From Azospirillum brasilense (GTDB lineage Bacteria; Pseudomonadota; Alphaproteobacteria; Azospirillales; Azospirillaceae): a stretch of 64,000 bases of DNA. Positions 26,043 through 35,644 of the stretch are shown one piece after another; position 1 is the first letter of the stretch; every line of letters starts with the position of its first letter. The notes beneath the pieces were generated by a model. It was not told the DNA's origin. It saw only the letters and a list, made by a program, of their open reading frames with translations, and made no database searches. The translations under genes were made by a program, and so were the position numbers. The DNA lies in the NCBI RefSeq assembly GCF_022023855.1, contig NZ_CP059450.1, positions 372,001 through 436,000 on the forward strand. Reading direction: 5' to 3'.

Positions 26043-27470
26043 ATGACAAGCCTGTCCTTTGACGTGAAGCCGGCGAGCGAATTGCTCGCTGCCGCCCGGC
26101 CGTCCTGGCTCGACCGTTGGGGCACCTTCGCCGCCGGCCTGACCTTCGCCGACCTGCCGGCCCCGGTGGTGGAGCGGGCGAAGCTGGTGCTTCTCGACTG
26201 CGTCGGTGTGATCGCCGCCGGCATGCAGGAGCCGGAATGCCGAGCGCTGGCGGGCCGTATGGCTGAGACCGGCGGCTCCGGCGATTGCCCGGCCATCGGC
26301 AGTGGCCGGGGTCTCGCCGCCGGGTCCGCCGCCTTCCTCAACGGCGTGGCCGGAACCATGCTGGAACTGGACGAGGGCAACCAGTACGCCCGCGGCCATC
26401 CGGCGATCCACGTCGTGCCGGCCCTCCTCGCCGCCGGGCCACGCCTGAACGCCTCCGGCTCCGACCTGCTGACCGCGCTGGCGCTCGGCTACGAGATTGG
26501 GTCGCGCATCGGCATCGCCGCCAAGCTGCTGGTCACCACCCATCCGCACGGCACCTGGGGCACGGCGGGGGCGGCTCTGGCCGTGGCCCATCTGAACCGC
26601 GCCGACGCGGCGATGATGATCGAGACGCTCAACATCGCCTCCACCCTCGGCCTCGCCACCAGCCGGCGGACGATGCTGGAGGGCGGCACGGTGCGCAACG
26701 CCTACGCCGGGGTGTCGAACCAGCTCGGCCTGAGCGCCTGGGATCTGGCGGTAAGCGGCGTCATCGGCGAGACCGACGGGATCGGCAGCGTGTTCGGCGG
26801 GGTCATCGCCACCGATTTCCGGCCGGAGCTGATGGTCGAGGAGCTGGGCGAACGCTGGGAGATCGCCCGCAACTACTTCAAGCGCCACGCTGCCTGCCGC
26901 TACACCCACGGCGCGCTCGACGCGCTGGGCGACATCGTGGCGAAAGCCGGCGGGCGGATTGCCCCGGCGGAGGTCGCGGCCATCGAGGTCGACACCTACG
27001 TCTGGGCCGCCCAGCTCGACGGGGCGGAGCCGAAGAACATGCTCGCCGCGAAATTCTCGCTGCCCTTCGCGCTGGCGACCTTCCTCGCCAACGGCGCCGC
27101 CACGCCCGAGGCCTTCCGCGACGGTGCCCGCCAGGACGCGGCGACCCGCGACCTTGCTCGCCGCGTGACCGTGCGCGAGGACCGCGGCCTGACCGCCCGC
27201 CTTCCCGGCCTGCGCCCGGCCCGCGTCCGCCTGACCCTGGCCGACGGCCGGCGCTTCGAGGCGGAGGCGCTGACCAACAAGGGCGACACCGAGGACCCCT
27301 ACAGCCCGGACGAGGTGCGCGCCAAGTTTGCCGACCTAGCCGGTCCGGTCTGGGGGACCAAGCACGCCGCCGCCATTGCCGACTGCGTCGCGTCGATCGA
27401 CCGCGCGGCCGACCTTTCAACCCTGACCCGGCTTCTGTCGGCGCCCGCCGCCGCCGGGGGGAGCGTCTGA
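26043..27470 (+). CDS. MmgE/PrpD family protein
   Basis: A 475-residue cytoplasmic protein of the MmgE/PrpD fold, which includes 2-methylcitrate dehydratase, aconitate decarboxylase and iminodisuccinate epimerase. Visible family features are VLLDCVGVIAAG near residue 55, ELDEGNQYARGHPAIHVVPALLA near 108, HPHGTWGTAGAA near 168 and FKRHAACRYTHGALDA near 280. It may dehydrate, decarboxylate or epimerise a di- or tricarboxylic acid. The next gene, a methylisocitrate-lyase-like lyase, starts one base after its stop, so the two likely act on consecutive intermediates. Confidence 0.85.
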   Translation: MTSLSFDVKPASELLAAARPSWLDRWGTFAAGLTFADLPAPVVERAKLVLLDCVGVIAAGMQEPECRALAGRMAETGGSGDCPAIGSGRGLAAGSAAFLNGVAGTMLELDEGNQYARGHPAIHVVPALLAAGPRLNASGSDLLTALALGYEIGSRIGIAAKLLVTTHPHGTWGTAGAALAVAHLNRADAAMMIETLNIASTLGLATSRRTMLEGGTVRNAYAGVSNQLGLSAWDLAVSGVIGETDGIGSVFGGVIATDFRPELMVEELGERWEIARNYFKRHAACRYTHGALDALGDIVAKAGGRIAPAEVAAIEVDTYVWAAQLDGAEPKNMLAAKFSLPFALATFLANGAATPEAFRDGARQDAATRDLARRVTVREDRGLTARLPGLRPARVRLTLADGRRFEAEALTNKGDTEDPYSPDEVRAKFADLAGPVWGTKHAAAIADCVASIDRAADLSTLTRLLSAPAAAGGSV

Positions 27471-27471
27471 A

Positions 27472-28374
27472 ATGACCCGACCCGATCTCACCTTCAAACA
27501 GCGGCTTTCCGAGGACCGCGTCGTCCTGGCCCCCGGCGTCTACGACGCCTTCACCGCCTCGCTGGCGGCGGGGGCGGGGTTCGAGGCGCTGTACCTGTCG
27601 GGCGCGGCCATCGCCTACACCCGGCTCGGCCGGCCCGACATCGGGCTGGTCTCGGTCAGCGAGGTGGCGGACACGATCGCGCTGGTGCGCGACCGCGTGC
27701 CGACGCCGCTGGTGGTGGACGCCGACACCGGCTACGGCAACGCGCTCAACGTGCAGCGCACCGTGCGCATGTTCGAGCGTGCCGGGGCCACCGCCCTGCA
27801 GCTCGAGGACCAGAGCTTTCCCAAGCGCTGTGGCCACCTGACCGACAAGGCGGTGATCCCGGCCGGCGAGATGGCCGGCAAGATCAAGGCGGCGGTCGAC
27901 GCCCGGACCAGCGAAGGCACCCTGATCATCGCCCGCACCGACGCGGTGGCGGTGGAGGGCGTCCCGGCGGCGCTCGACCGCGCGCGTCTCTATGTCGAGG
28001 CCGGCGCCGACGTGCTGTTCGTCGAGGCGCCGAAGAGCCGCGAGCAGCTTTCCGCCATCGCCACCGATCTCGGCGGCATCCGCCCGCTGCTGGCGAACAT
28101 GGTGGAGGGCGGGCAGACGCCGATCAGCTCCGCCGCCGACCTCGGCGATCTCGGTTACCGGCTGGTGATCTTCCCCGGCGGCATCGTGCGGGCGCTGGCC
28201 CGGCAGGCGCAGGACTACTACGCCTCGCTGGCTGCCCACGGCACCACCCAGCCCTTCCGCGACCGCATGTTCGACTTCAACGCGCTGAACGATCTCATCG
28301 GTACGCCGGAGATGCTGGCGCTCGGCGAAACCTACAAGGACTTCACCTCCGCAAAGCGGGAGGACGCAGCATGA
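27472..28374 (+). CDS. Isocitrate lyase / PEP mutase superfamily C-C lyase
   Basis: A 300-residue TIM-barrel lyase. The catalytic loop KRCGH is present at SFPKRCGHLTDK near residue 122, with metal-site PTPLVVDADTGYGN near residue 85 and IIARTDA near 154. The catalytic cysteine indicates a true lyase (isocitrate, 2-methylisocitrate or 2,3-dimethylmalate lyase type) rather than PEP mutase or oxaloacetate hydrolase. With the LeuCD-like hydro-lyase of the same operon the arrangement resembles dimethylmaleate hydratase plus dimethylmalate lyase of Eubacterium barkeri nicotinate fermentation. Products would be pyruvate or a similar oxoacid plus a short acid. Its stop overlaps the next start. Confidence 0.85.
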   Translation: MTRPDLTFKQRLSEDRVVLAPGVYDAFTASLAAGAGFEALYLSGAAIAYTRLGRPDIGLVSVSEVADTIALVRDRVPTPLVVDADTGYGNALNVQRTVRMFERAGATALQLEDQSFPKRCGHLTDKAVIPAGEMAGKIKAAVDARTSEGTLIIARTDAVAVEGVPAALDRARLYVEAGADVLFVEAPKSREQLSAIATDLGGIRPLLANMVEGGQTPISSAADLGDLGYRLVIFPGGIVRALARQAQDYYASLAAHGTTQPFRDRMFDFNALNDLIGTPEMLALGETYKDFTSAKREDAA

Positions 28375-30116
28375 CCACCAAGACCACCACAATCGACCCT
28401 GTCACGCTGGCCGTCCTCAAGGGCCGGCTGGAGCAGATCGCCGACGAGATGGACGCGACGCTCTACCGCTCCGCCTTCAACCCGATCATCGCCGAGGCGC
28501 GCGACGCCTGCCACGGCCTCTACCACGCCGAGACCGGCGCCACGCTGGTTCAGGGCACCAACGGCCTGCCGATCTTCGTCGGCGCCATGGCCTTCGCGGT
28601 CAAGGCGGTGATCGACAAGGTGGCGCGGGAGGGTGACCTGCACCCCGACGACATCTTCCTGTTCAACGACCCCTACGACGGGGGCACCCACCTGAACGAC
28701 TTCCGGCTGGTGCGGCCGATCTTCCGTCAGGGCCGGCTGTTCTGCTGGATGGCGTCGGTCGGCCACTGGCTCGACATCGGCGGCAACGTGCCGGGCAACT
28801 TCAACGCGCGGGCCACCGACAGCTTCCAGGAGGGCGTGCGCATCCCGCCGGTGAAGCTGGTCAAGGCCGGGGCGATGAACCACGACCTGCTGGCGATCCT
28901 AGCCGCCAACTCCCGCGTGCCGGTGTCCAACTACGGCGACCTGAACGGGCAGCTCAACGCGCTCGACCTCGGCGTGCGCCGGCTGACCGAACTGCTGGAC
29001 GAGCATGGCGAGGACACCGTCGCGGCGGCCTTCGACGCCTTCACCGCGCGGGCCGAGGCGCTGATGCGCAGCGCGCTGTCCAGGCTGCCCGACGGCACCT
29101 ACAGCTTCGAGGATTATCTCGACAACGACGGCATCACCGCCGACCGTCTGCGGATCGCACTCGACCTGACCATCGCGGGCGACCGCATGGTGCTGGACTT
29201 CTCCCGCTCCTCGGCACCCTGCGCCGGGCCGCTCAACATCGCCTACTCCACGGCGGTCGCCTGCTGCTACGTCGCGCTGAAGCACGTCTTCACCGACGTG
29301 CCGGCCAACGCCGGCTGCCTCAACCCGATCACCTTCGTCATCCCCGAGACGACCTTGCTGGCGGTGAAGCCGCCCAAGCCGGTCGGGGGCTACACCGAGA
29401 CGATCCTGCGCGTCATCGGCGTGGTCTTCGGCGCGCTGGCCCTGGCCGACCCGGCCCGCGCCACCGCCGCGCCCTTCGGCACCATCAACGCGCTGTCACT
29501 GGCCGGCCACCGTCCGGACGGCTCGCGCTGGGTGATGTTCTCCTTCTTCGGCGGCGGTCTGGGCGGCAACCCGGAGAGCGACGGGCTGAACCACGCCAAC
29601 AACCCGATCTCCACCGCCACCATCCCGCCGGTGGAAATCCTCGAAGCCGCTTATCCGGTGATGTTCACCCAATGGGCGCTGCGCCCGGATTCTGCCGGGG
29701 CCGGCCTGCACCGCGGCGGGCTGGGGGCCGTCTACGAGATCGAGGCGCTGACCGCCGCCGACGTCTTCCTGCTCGGCGAGCGCGGCGTCTTCGCCCCCTT
29801 CGGGGTTGCCGGCGGCACGCCCGCAGCGCTGAACCGCTTCGTCTGGCAGAGCGACGAGGGCGAGAAATCGCCGCCGCTTGCCTCCAAGGTCACCGACGTG
29901 AAGATCCGCGACGGCCAGCGCGTCCGGCTGGAGACTCCCGGCGGCGGCGGCTGGGGCGATCCGCGACGCCGCGACGCCGAGGCCGTGGCTCGCGACGTGC
30001 GGCTCGGCTATCTCGGCGCCGAGGCCGCGCGCAGCGCCTACGGCGTGGCGCTGACCGACGACGGCGCGCTCGACGTCGCCGCCACCGCGGCACTCCGCGA
30101 ACCCTCCGCCGCCTGA
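28371..30116 (+). CDS. hyuB: Hydantoinase B / oxoprolinase family protein
   Basis: A 581-residue HyuB-type subunit, the hydrolase half of ATP-dependent cyclic-amide hydrolases (5-oxoprolinase, N-methylhydantoinase, acetophenone carboxylase). Typical segments are VLKGRLEQIADEMDATLYRSAFNPIIAEARD near the N-terminus, LFNDPYDGGTHLNDF near residue 100, GHWLDIGGNVPG near 125 and GGLGAVYEIEAL near 450, ending in the glycine-rich LETPGGGGWGDPRRRD. It follows the lyase gene with a 4-base overlap and is 18 bases before hyuA; the two subunits form the enzyme. Confidence 0.92.
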   Translation: MTTKTTTIDPVTLAVLKGRLEQIADEMDATLYRSAFNPIIAEARDACHGLYHAETGATLVQGTNGLPIFVGAMAFAVKAVIDKVAREGDLHPDDIFLFNDPYDGGTHLNDFRLVRPIFRQGRLFCWMASVGHWLDIGGNVPGNFNARATDSFQEGVRIPPVKLVKAGAMNHDLLAILAANSRVPVSNYGDLNGQLNALDLGVRRLTELLDEHGEDTVAAAFDAFTARAEALMRSALSRLPDGTYSFEDYLDNDGITADRLRIALDLTIAGDRMVLDFSRSSAPCAGPLNIAYSTAVACCYVALKHVFTDVPANAGCLNPITFVIPETTLLAVKPPKPVGGYTETILRVIGVVFGALALADPARATAAPFGTINALSLAGHRPDGSRWVMFSFFGGGLGGNPESDGLNHANNPISTATIPPVEILEAAYPVMFTQWALRPDSAGAGLHRGGLGAVYEIEALTAADVFLLGERGVFAPFGVAGGTPAALNRFVWQSDEGEKSPPLASKVTDVKIRDGQRVRLETPGGGGWGDPRRRDAEAVARDVRLGYLGAEAARSAYGVALTDDGALDVAATAALREPSAA

Positions 30117-30134
30117 CGAACCGGAAGCAAGACC

Positions 30135-32207
30135 ATGAGCAACGGTATCTCCACGGGTGCCATCGTCGGCGTCGATGTCGGCGGCACCTTCACCGACCTG
30201 TTCCACTATGATGAGGCGCGCGGCAGCTTCCGCACCGCCAAGGTCCCCTCCAACCGCGGCGACGAGGCGGTCGGTTTCCTCGCCGGCCTGCAGAGCTTCG
30301 GCCCGGTCGCCGAGTTGGGCTCCATCGTCCACGGCACCACGGTCGGCACCAACGCGCTCCTGGAGCGCAAGGGCGCCAAAGTCGGGCTGATCACCACCGC
30401 CGGCTTCCGCGACGTGCTGGAGATGCGCCGCCGCGACCGTCGCCAGACCTGGGGCCTGTGGGGCGACTTCGTCCCCGTGGTCGACCGCGACCTGCGGCTG
30501 GAGGTGGCGGAGCGCACGCTGGCCGATGGCACCGTCCGCACCGCCGTCGATCCGGAGGAGGTGCGCGCTTGCACCCGCCGGCTGGCCGAGATGGGGGCGG
30601 AGGCGCTGGCCATCGTCTTCATCAACGCCTACGCCAACCCGGCCAACGAGCTGGCGGCGCTGGAGGCGGCGCGCGCGGTCTGGCCCAACGCCAACCTCGA
30701 ATGCTCGTCACGCATCCTGCCGGAGATCCGCGAGTTCGAGCGCACCTCGACCACCGCGCTCAACGCCTATCTCCAGCCGGTGGTCGGCAGCTACCTCGCC
30801 AAGCTCGACAACGCGCTGGCGGGGGAGGGGTTCGGCGGCCGTTTCCACATCGTGCAGTCGAACGGTGGCGTCATGTCCACCGACACCGCCCGGCGCCTGC
30901 CGGTGCGCACCGCCCTGTCGGGGCCGGCGGCCGGCGTCATCGCGGCGGCGGCGATTTCCAAGGCGGCGGGCTTCCCCAACGTCATCACCGGCGACCTCGG
31001 CGGCACCAGCTTCGACGTGTCGCTGGTGGTGGAGGGGCAGACGATGCTGGCCGCCCAGACGACCATCGACTTCGGTCTGGTCGTGCGCACGCCGATGATC
31101 GAGATCACCACAATCGGAGCCGGCGGCGGCTCCATCGCCGGGGTCGATCCCGGCGGCATGCTGCAGGTCGGGCCGGAGAGCGCCGGCTCGCGGCCGGGGC
31201 CGGTCTGCTACGGCCAGGGCAACACCCGCCCGACGCTGACCGACGCCAACGTGCTGCTCGGCCGCATCAACGCCGAACGGCCCATCGGTGGCAAGCTCGC
31301 CCGGCTGGACGTCGATGCCGCCCGCACCGCCATAGCCACCCACGTCGCCGAACCGCTCGGCCTCGACGTTATGGCGGCGGCGGAGGCGGTGGTGCGCATC
31401 GCCAACAGCAAGATGGCCGGCGCCATCCGCCTCGTCTCCATCGAGCGCGGCCACGACCCGGCCAAGTTCGCCGCCGTGCCCTTCGGCGGCGGCGGCGCGC
31501 TGCATGTCGGCGCGCTGATCAAGGAGGTCGGGCTGAAGGCGGCGCTGGTGCCGCGCTTCCCCGGCGTGACCTCGGCGCTCGGCTGCGTCATCGCCGACAT
31601 CCGCCACGATCAGGTGCAGACGGTGAACCTGCCGCTGGCCGGCATCGACGCCGCGTCGCTCGACCGCCGCATGGTGGAGGAGGCCGCGGCCGCCCGCACC
31701 GTGGTGGAGTCCGCCGGCCTCAGCGTCGAGCGCATCGACCTCGTCTTCGAACTCGACATGCACTACATCGGCCAGACCCACACGGTCGCCGTGCCGCTGC
31801 CGGTGTCGGTGGCGAACGGGACCACGGGTGTCGACGAGGCGACCATCCGCGCCGCCTTCGAGCGCGCCTATCAGGCATCCTTCAGCCGGCTTCTACCGGG
31901 GGTGGGCGCCAAGATCGTCAATCTGCGCACCGCCGCCATCGGCCGCCGTCCGCATTTCGACCTCGCCGCCCTGGCCCCGGCCGCGGGCACGACGGTGGAA
32001 GGCGCCTATGCCGGTTCGCGGCCCGTCTGGTTCGACGGGGCGTGGCACGAGACGGCGATTTACAACCGCCTCGACCTGCCGGTCGGCGCGCACATCCAGG
32101 GTCCGGCGATCCTGGAGCAGCCCGACGCAACCACTGTCATCGACCCCGACCTGAGCGCCCGCGTCGACGGGTACGGCAACGTCATCGTGGAAAGGAGCGC
32201 CCGATGA
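30135..32207 (+). CDS. hyuA: Hydantoinase A / oxoprolinase family protein
   Basis: A 690-residue HyuA-type ATPase subunit. The N-terminal phosphate-binding GVDVGGTFTDLF, HGTTVGTNALLERKGAKVGLITTAGF, the central FHIVQSNGGVMS and GDLGGTSFDVSL (actin-like ATPase) are all present, so ATP binding should be intact. With HyuB it would use ATP to open a lactam, hydantoin or imide ring, or carboxylate a substrate. Its stop overlaps the isochorismatase-fold gene (ATGA). The cyclic substrate cannot be read from sequence. Confidence 0.92.
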   Translation: MSNGISTGAIVGVDVGGTFTDLFHYDEARGSFRTAKVPSNRGDEAVGFLAGLQSFGPVAELGSIVHGTTVGTNALLERKGAKVGLITTAGFRDVLEMRRRDRRQTWGLWGDFVPVVDRDLRLEVAERTLADGTVRTAVDPEEVRACTRRLAEMGAEALAIVFINAYANPANELAALEAARAVWPNANLECSSRILPEIREFERTSTTALNAYLQPVVGSYLAKLDNALAGEGFGGRFHIVQSNGGVMSTDTARRLPVRTALSGPAAGVIAAAAISKAAGFPNVITGDLGGTSFDVSLVVEGQTMLAAQTTIDFGLVVRTPMIEITTIGAGGGSIAGVDPGGMLQVGPESAGSRPGPVCYGQGNTRPTLTDANVLLGRINAERPIGGKLARLDVDAARTAIATHVAEPLGLDVMAAAEAVVRIANSKMAGAIRLVSIERGHDPAKFAAVPFGGGGALHVGALIKEVGLKAALVPRFPGVTSALGCVIADIRHDQVQTVNLPLAGIDAASLDRRMVEEAAAARTVVESAGLSVERIDLVFELDMHYIGQTHTVAVPLPVSVANGTTGVDEATIRAAFERAYQASFSRLLPGVGAKIVNLRTAAIGRRPHFDLAALAPAAGTTVEGAYAGSRPVWFDGAWHETAIYNRLDLPVGAHIQGPAILEQPDATTVIDPDLSARVDGYGNVIVERSAR

Positions 32208-32818
32208 GCGCCGCCCTAATTTCCATCGAGCGCACCGCCCTGCTGGTCTGCGACCTGCAGAACGATTTCCTCCACCCGGAGGGGGCCTATGGCCGCGCCG
32301 GCCAGACGGCGCCGGAAATCCTAGCCTTGCCGGAGCGGGTGAAACCGTTGGCCGACCTGCTGCGGTCGCGCGGCGGCTGGGTGATCTCGACCAACTTCAC
32401 GCTGGTGCCGGGCCGGGGCGGCGAGCCGATGATCTCCCCCCATCTGAAGGCGTTGCGCCCCTTCCTGGCGAAGGGCGACTTCCAGCCGGGAGGCTGGGGG
32501 CATCGCACGGTGGACGCGCTCCAGCCAGTCGATGTCGAGGTGGAGAAGATCGCCTATTCCGCCTTCTTCATGTCGCGGCTGGAGTGGGTGTTGCGGAAAT
32601 GCGGGGTGGAGCGGCTGCTGGTCTGCGGCATCGTCACCAATGGCGGTGTCGCCTCGACCGTCCGCGACGCCCATGTCCGCGAATTCGACACCATTTTGCT
32701 TGAGGACGGCTGCGCCGCCTTCACGCCGCAGGTCCATGACGTCTCGGTCGCCGCTCTGCGCCCGGTCTGCCGTGTGGCGACGGTCGCGGCGATGCTGGAG
32801 GAGCTGTCCGCGCCATGA
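32204..32818 (+). CDS. Isochorismatase-fold hydrolase lacking the usual catalytic cysteine
   Basis: A 204-residue Rossmann-like protein of the isochorismatase/cysteine-hydrolase superfamily. The first catalytic aspartate is in VCDLQNDF near residue 17 and a lysine follows in the middle. The nucleophile motif, TNVCV in amidases such as nicotinamidase and N-carbamoylsarcosine amidase, reads TNGGV here, so the cysteine is replaced by glycine, as in true isochorismatases. It overlaps hyuA and the flavoprotein gene by 4 bases each. It may act on a half-amide by an unusual mechanism or cleave another bond; the chemistry is open. Confidence 0.82.
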   Translation: MSAALISIERTALLVCDLQNDFLHPEGAYGRAGQTAPEILALPERVKPLADLLRSRGGWVISTNFTLVPGRGGEPMISPHLKALRPFLAKGDFQPGGWGHRTVDALQPVDVEVEKIAYSAFFMSRLEWVLRKCGVERLLVCGIVTNGGVASTVRDAHVREFDTILLEDGCAAFTPQVHDVSVAALRPVCRVATVAAMLEELSAP

Positions 32819-34224
32819 GCCGCATCCTGCCCGCTGATGGCGTGGCGTTCGAATTCTCGGTGCCCGTCGTCGTGATCGGCGGCGGTGCGGCCGGGATGAT
32901 CGCGGCCCTCACCGCCCATGAGCGCGGGGCGGAGGTGCTGGTGCTGGAGCGCGACGCGCTGCCCCAGGGCTCCACCGCCCTGTCAGCCGGCCTGATCCCG
33001 GCGCCGGGCACCCGCTGGCAGCGCGCCGCCGGGATCGAGGACAGCCCGGAGCGCTTCGCCGCCGACATCATCGCCAAGGCGAAGGGGGAGCCCGACCCGG
33101 CGGACGTCTCCCGCGTCGCCCGCGCCGTCGGCCCGGCGCTGGAATGGCTGGCCGACCGCTACGGCTTGCCGTTCTCGGTGGTCGACAACTTCACCTATCC
33201 CGGCCACAGCGCCCGTCGCATGCACGGGCTGCCCAGCCGGTCGGGGGCGGAACTGATCGACCGGCTGCGCGGCGCCGTCGAGGCCGCCGGCATCGACGTG
33301 CTGTGCGAGGCGCATGTGACCGCGCTCTACGCCGACGGCCCGCGTGTCCGCGGCGTGGAGGTCACCCGGCCCGACGGCAGCGTCGAGCGGGTCGGCTGCG
33401 CGGCGCTGGTCCTCGCCTGCAACGGCTATGGCGGCAACAGGGCGCTGGTCGAGCGCCATGTGCCGGAGCTGGCCGACGCGCTCTATTTCGGCCATCCCGG
33501 CAACCAGGGCGACGCGCTCCTCTGGGGCGAGGCGCTGGGCGCGGCGACGCGGCACCTGTCGGGGCATCAGGGCCACGGTTCGGTCGCCCATCCCGCCGGC
33601 ATCCTGGTCACCTGGGCGACGGTCACCGAAGGCGGCGTGCAGGTGAACACCGAGGGCAAGCGCTTCTCCAACGAGGCACAAGGCTATTCGGAGCAGGCCG
33701 CCGTCGTGCTGCGCCAGCCCGATGGCATCGCCTGGACCGTCTTCGACGAGCGCATCGCCGCCGTCGCCCGCCAGTTCGAGGATTTCCGGCAGGCCGAGGC
33801 GATGGGCGCAGTGCTCAGCGCCGATAGCCCGGCGGACCTCGCCCGCCAGATGAAGATCGACGCGGAGGCCCTGACCGTCACGTTGGCCGAGGTCGACCGG
33901 TTGAAGGCAGCGGGGGGAACCGACGGCTTCGGCCGGACCTTCGCCGGCTCGGCGCCGCTGGTGGGACCCTACCGCGCCGTCCGCGTCACCGGTGCCCTGT
34001 TCCACACCCAGGGCGGGCTGGTCGTCGACGACGACGCCCGCGTCTTGAGCGGGGAGGGGGCTCCGCTGCCCAACCTCTACGCCGCCGGCGGGACCGCCTG
34101 CGGCGTGTCGGGATCGAAGGCGTCCGGCTACCTGTCCGGCAACGGGCTGCTGACCGCGGTGGCGCTGGGGCGCATCGCCGGGGCTGCCGCCGCAGAGGCA
34201 GTGAGGGAGGAGGACATTCAATGA
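32815..34224 (+). CDS. FAD-dependent oxidoreductase, fumarate reductase / succinate dehydrogenase flavoprotein type
   Basis: A 469-residue soluble flavoprotein (FAD_binding_2). The dinucleotide motif [27 protein letters not shown] begins near residue 19, [14 protein letters not shown] follows, and the FAD-closing [22 protein letters not shown] lies near residue 425. The substrate-binding cap sits between residues 230 and 355. Related enzymes oxidise or reduce the double bond of a dicarboxylate or ring (tricarballylate, 3-ketosteroid). In this cluster it may make or remove the C=C bond that the hydro-lyase hydrates. Overlaps both neighbours by 4 bases. Confidence 0.85.
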   Translation: MSRILPADGVAFEFSVPVVVIGGGAAGMIAALTAHERGAEVLVLERDALPQGSTALSAGLIPAPGTRWQRAAGIEDSPERFAADIIAKAKGEPDPADVSRVARAVGPALEWLADRYGLPFSVVDNFTYPGHSARRMHGLPSRSGAELIDRLRGAVEAAGIDVLCEAHVTALYADGPRVRGVEVTRPDGSVERVGCAALVLACNGYGGNRALVERHVPELADALYFGHPGNQGDALLWGEALGAATRHLSGHQGHGSVAHPAGILVTWATVTEGGVQVNTEGKRFSNEAQGYSEQAAVVLRQPDGIAWTVFDERIAAVARQFEDFRQAEAMGAVLSADSPADLARQMKIDAEALTVTLAEVDRLKAAGGTDGFGRTFAGSAPLVGPYRAVRVTGALFHTQGGLVVDDDARVLSGEGAPLPNLYAAGGTACGVSGSKASGYLSGNGLLTAVALGRIAGAAAAEAVREEDIQ

Positions 34225-35642
34225 CGCAGCACCCCCGCAGCCTGTTCGACAAGGTCTGGGACGCCCATCTGGTGGCGACCCGGCCGGATGGGCAGGCGCT
34301 GCTCGCCATCGACCGCCATTTCCTGCACGAGGGCTCGTTCCATGCCTTCGGCATGATCGACCACGCCAAACGCCCGGTGCGCCGGCCGGAGCTGACCTTC
34401 GCCGTCGCCGACCATTACGTGCCCTCGCACAGCCGATCCATGCCCATTGCCGATCCGGAGATCGCCAACATGGTGACGATGCTGGAGGCGAACGCCGGCC
34501 GCCATGGACTGCGCCATTTCGGTCTGCACGATCCGGCGCAGGGCATCGTCCATGTGCTGGCGCCGGAACAGGGGCTGACCCTGCCGGGCCTGACCATCGT
34601 CTGCGGCGACAGCCACACCTCCACCCACGGCGCCTTCGGTGCGCTCGCCTTCGGCATCGGAGCCACCGAGGTGTCGCATGTGCTGGCGACCCAGACGCTG
34701 TGGCAGCGCCGGCCCAGGACCATGCGCGTCACCGTCGATGGGGAACTGGGCGCGCATGTGACGGCCAAGGACCTGATCCTGGCGGTGATCGGCTTCATCG
34801 GCGCCGACGGGGCGGCCGGCCACGTCATCGAATACACCGGCAGCGCCATCCGCGCCCTGTCGATGGAAGGCCGGCTGACCGTCTGCAACATGTCGATCGA
34901 GGCAGGCGCGCGGGCCGGCATGATCGCCCCCGACGACACCACCTTCTCCTGGATCGAGGGGCGGCCCTACGCCCCCAAGGGGGACCTGTTCGACCAAGCC
35001 GTCGCGCACTGGCGGACGCTGCCCAGCGACCCGGGGGCCGCCTTCGACCGCGAGGTGTCGCTCGACGCCGCCGCCATCGCCCCCTCGGTCACCTGGGGCA
35101 CCAGCCCGGAGACCGCGGTGCCGGTCTCCGGCGCGGTTCCCGATCCCGGCGCCGAGAGCGACCCGGTGCGCGCCGGCCAGATGCGCAAGATGCTCGACTA
35201 CATGGGGCTGACCCCCGGCACGCGGCTGGAGGAGGTCGGCATCGACCGCGTCTTCATCGGGTCCTGCACCAACGCCCGTCTGGAGGATCTGCGCGCCGCC
35301 GCCGCCGTGCTGCGCGGCCGCCGCGCCGTGGTGCCGGGTCTGGTGGTTCCGGGGTCGGTCCCGGTGCGCCGTCAGGCCGAGGCGGAGGGCCTGGACCGCG
35401 TCTTCACCGACGCCGGTCTGGAATGGGGCGAACCCGGCTGTTCGATGTGCGTCGGCATCAACGGCGACCTCGTCCCGGCCGGGGAGCGCTGCGCCTCCAC
35501 GACCAACCGCAACTTCCCCGGCCGCCAGGGGTCGAACGCGCGCACGCATCTGATGAGCCCGGCGATGGCCGCCGCCGCCGCCGTGACGGGGCGCCTCACC
35601 GATGTCCGGACGCTCGATGTCCGCAAGCTGGGAGCTTCGTAA
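34221..35642 (+). CDS. LeuC-like hydro-lyase large subunit (catabolic paralogue)
   Basis: A 473-residue aconitase-superfamily protein with three Fe-S ligand cysteines in [11 protein letters not shown] and [11 protein letters not shown], and the active-site [20 protein letters not shown]. It aligns with 3-isopropylmalate dehydratase LeuC, but the segment HEVTSPQAF of LeuC reads HEGSFHAF, and [13 protein letters not shown] differs from usual LeuC, implying another substrate. With the next gene it probably hydrates or isomerises a maleate- or citraconate-type acid. It overlaps the flavoprotein gene (ATGA). Confidence 0.85.
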   Translation: MTQHPRSLFDKVWDAHLVATRPDGQALLAIDRHFLHEGSFHAFGMIDHAKRPVRRPELTFAVADHYVPSHSRSMPIADPEIANMVTMLEANAGRHGLRHFGLHDPAQGIVHVLAPEQGLTLPGLTIVCGDSHTSTHGAFGALAFGIGATEVSHVLATQTLWQRRPRTMRVTVDGELGAHVTAKDLILAVIGFIGADGAAGHVIEYTGSAIRALSMEGRLTVCNMSIEAGARAGMIAPDDTTFSWIEGRPYAPKGDLFDQAVAHWRTLPSDPGAAFDREVSLDAAAIAPSVTWGTSPETAVPVSGAVPDPGAESDPVRAGQMRKMLDYMGLTPGTRLEEVGIDRVFIGSCTNARLEDLRAAAAVLRGRRAVVPGLVVPGSVPVRRQAEAEGLDRVFTDAGLEWGEPGCSMCVGINGDLVPAGERCASTTNRNFPGRQGSNARTHLMSPAMAAAAAVTGRLTDVRTLDVRKLGAS

Positions 35643-35644
35643 GG

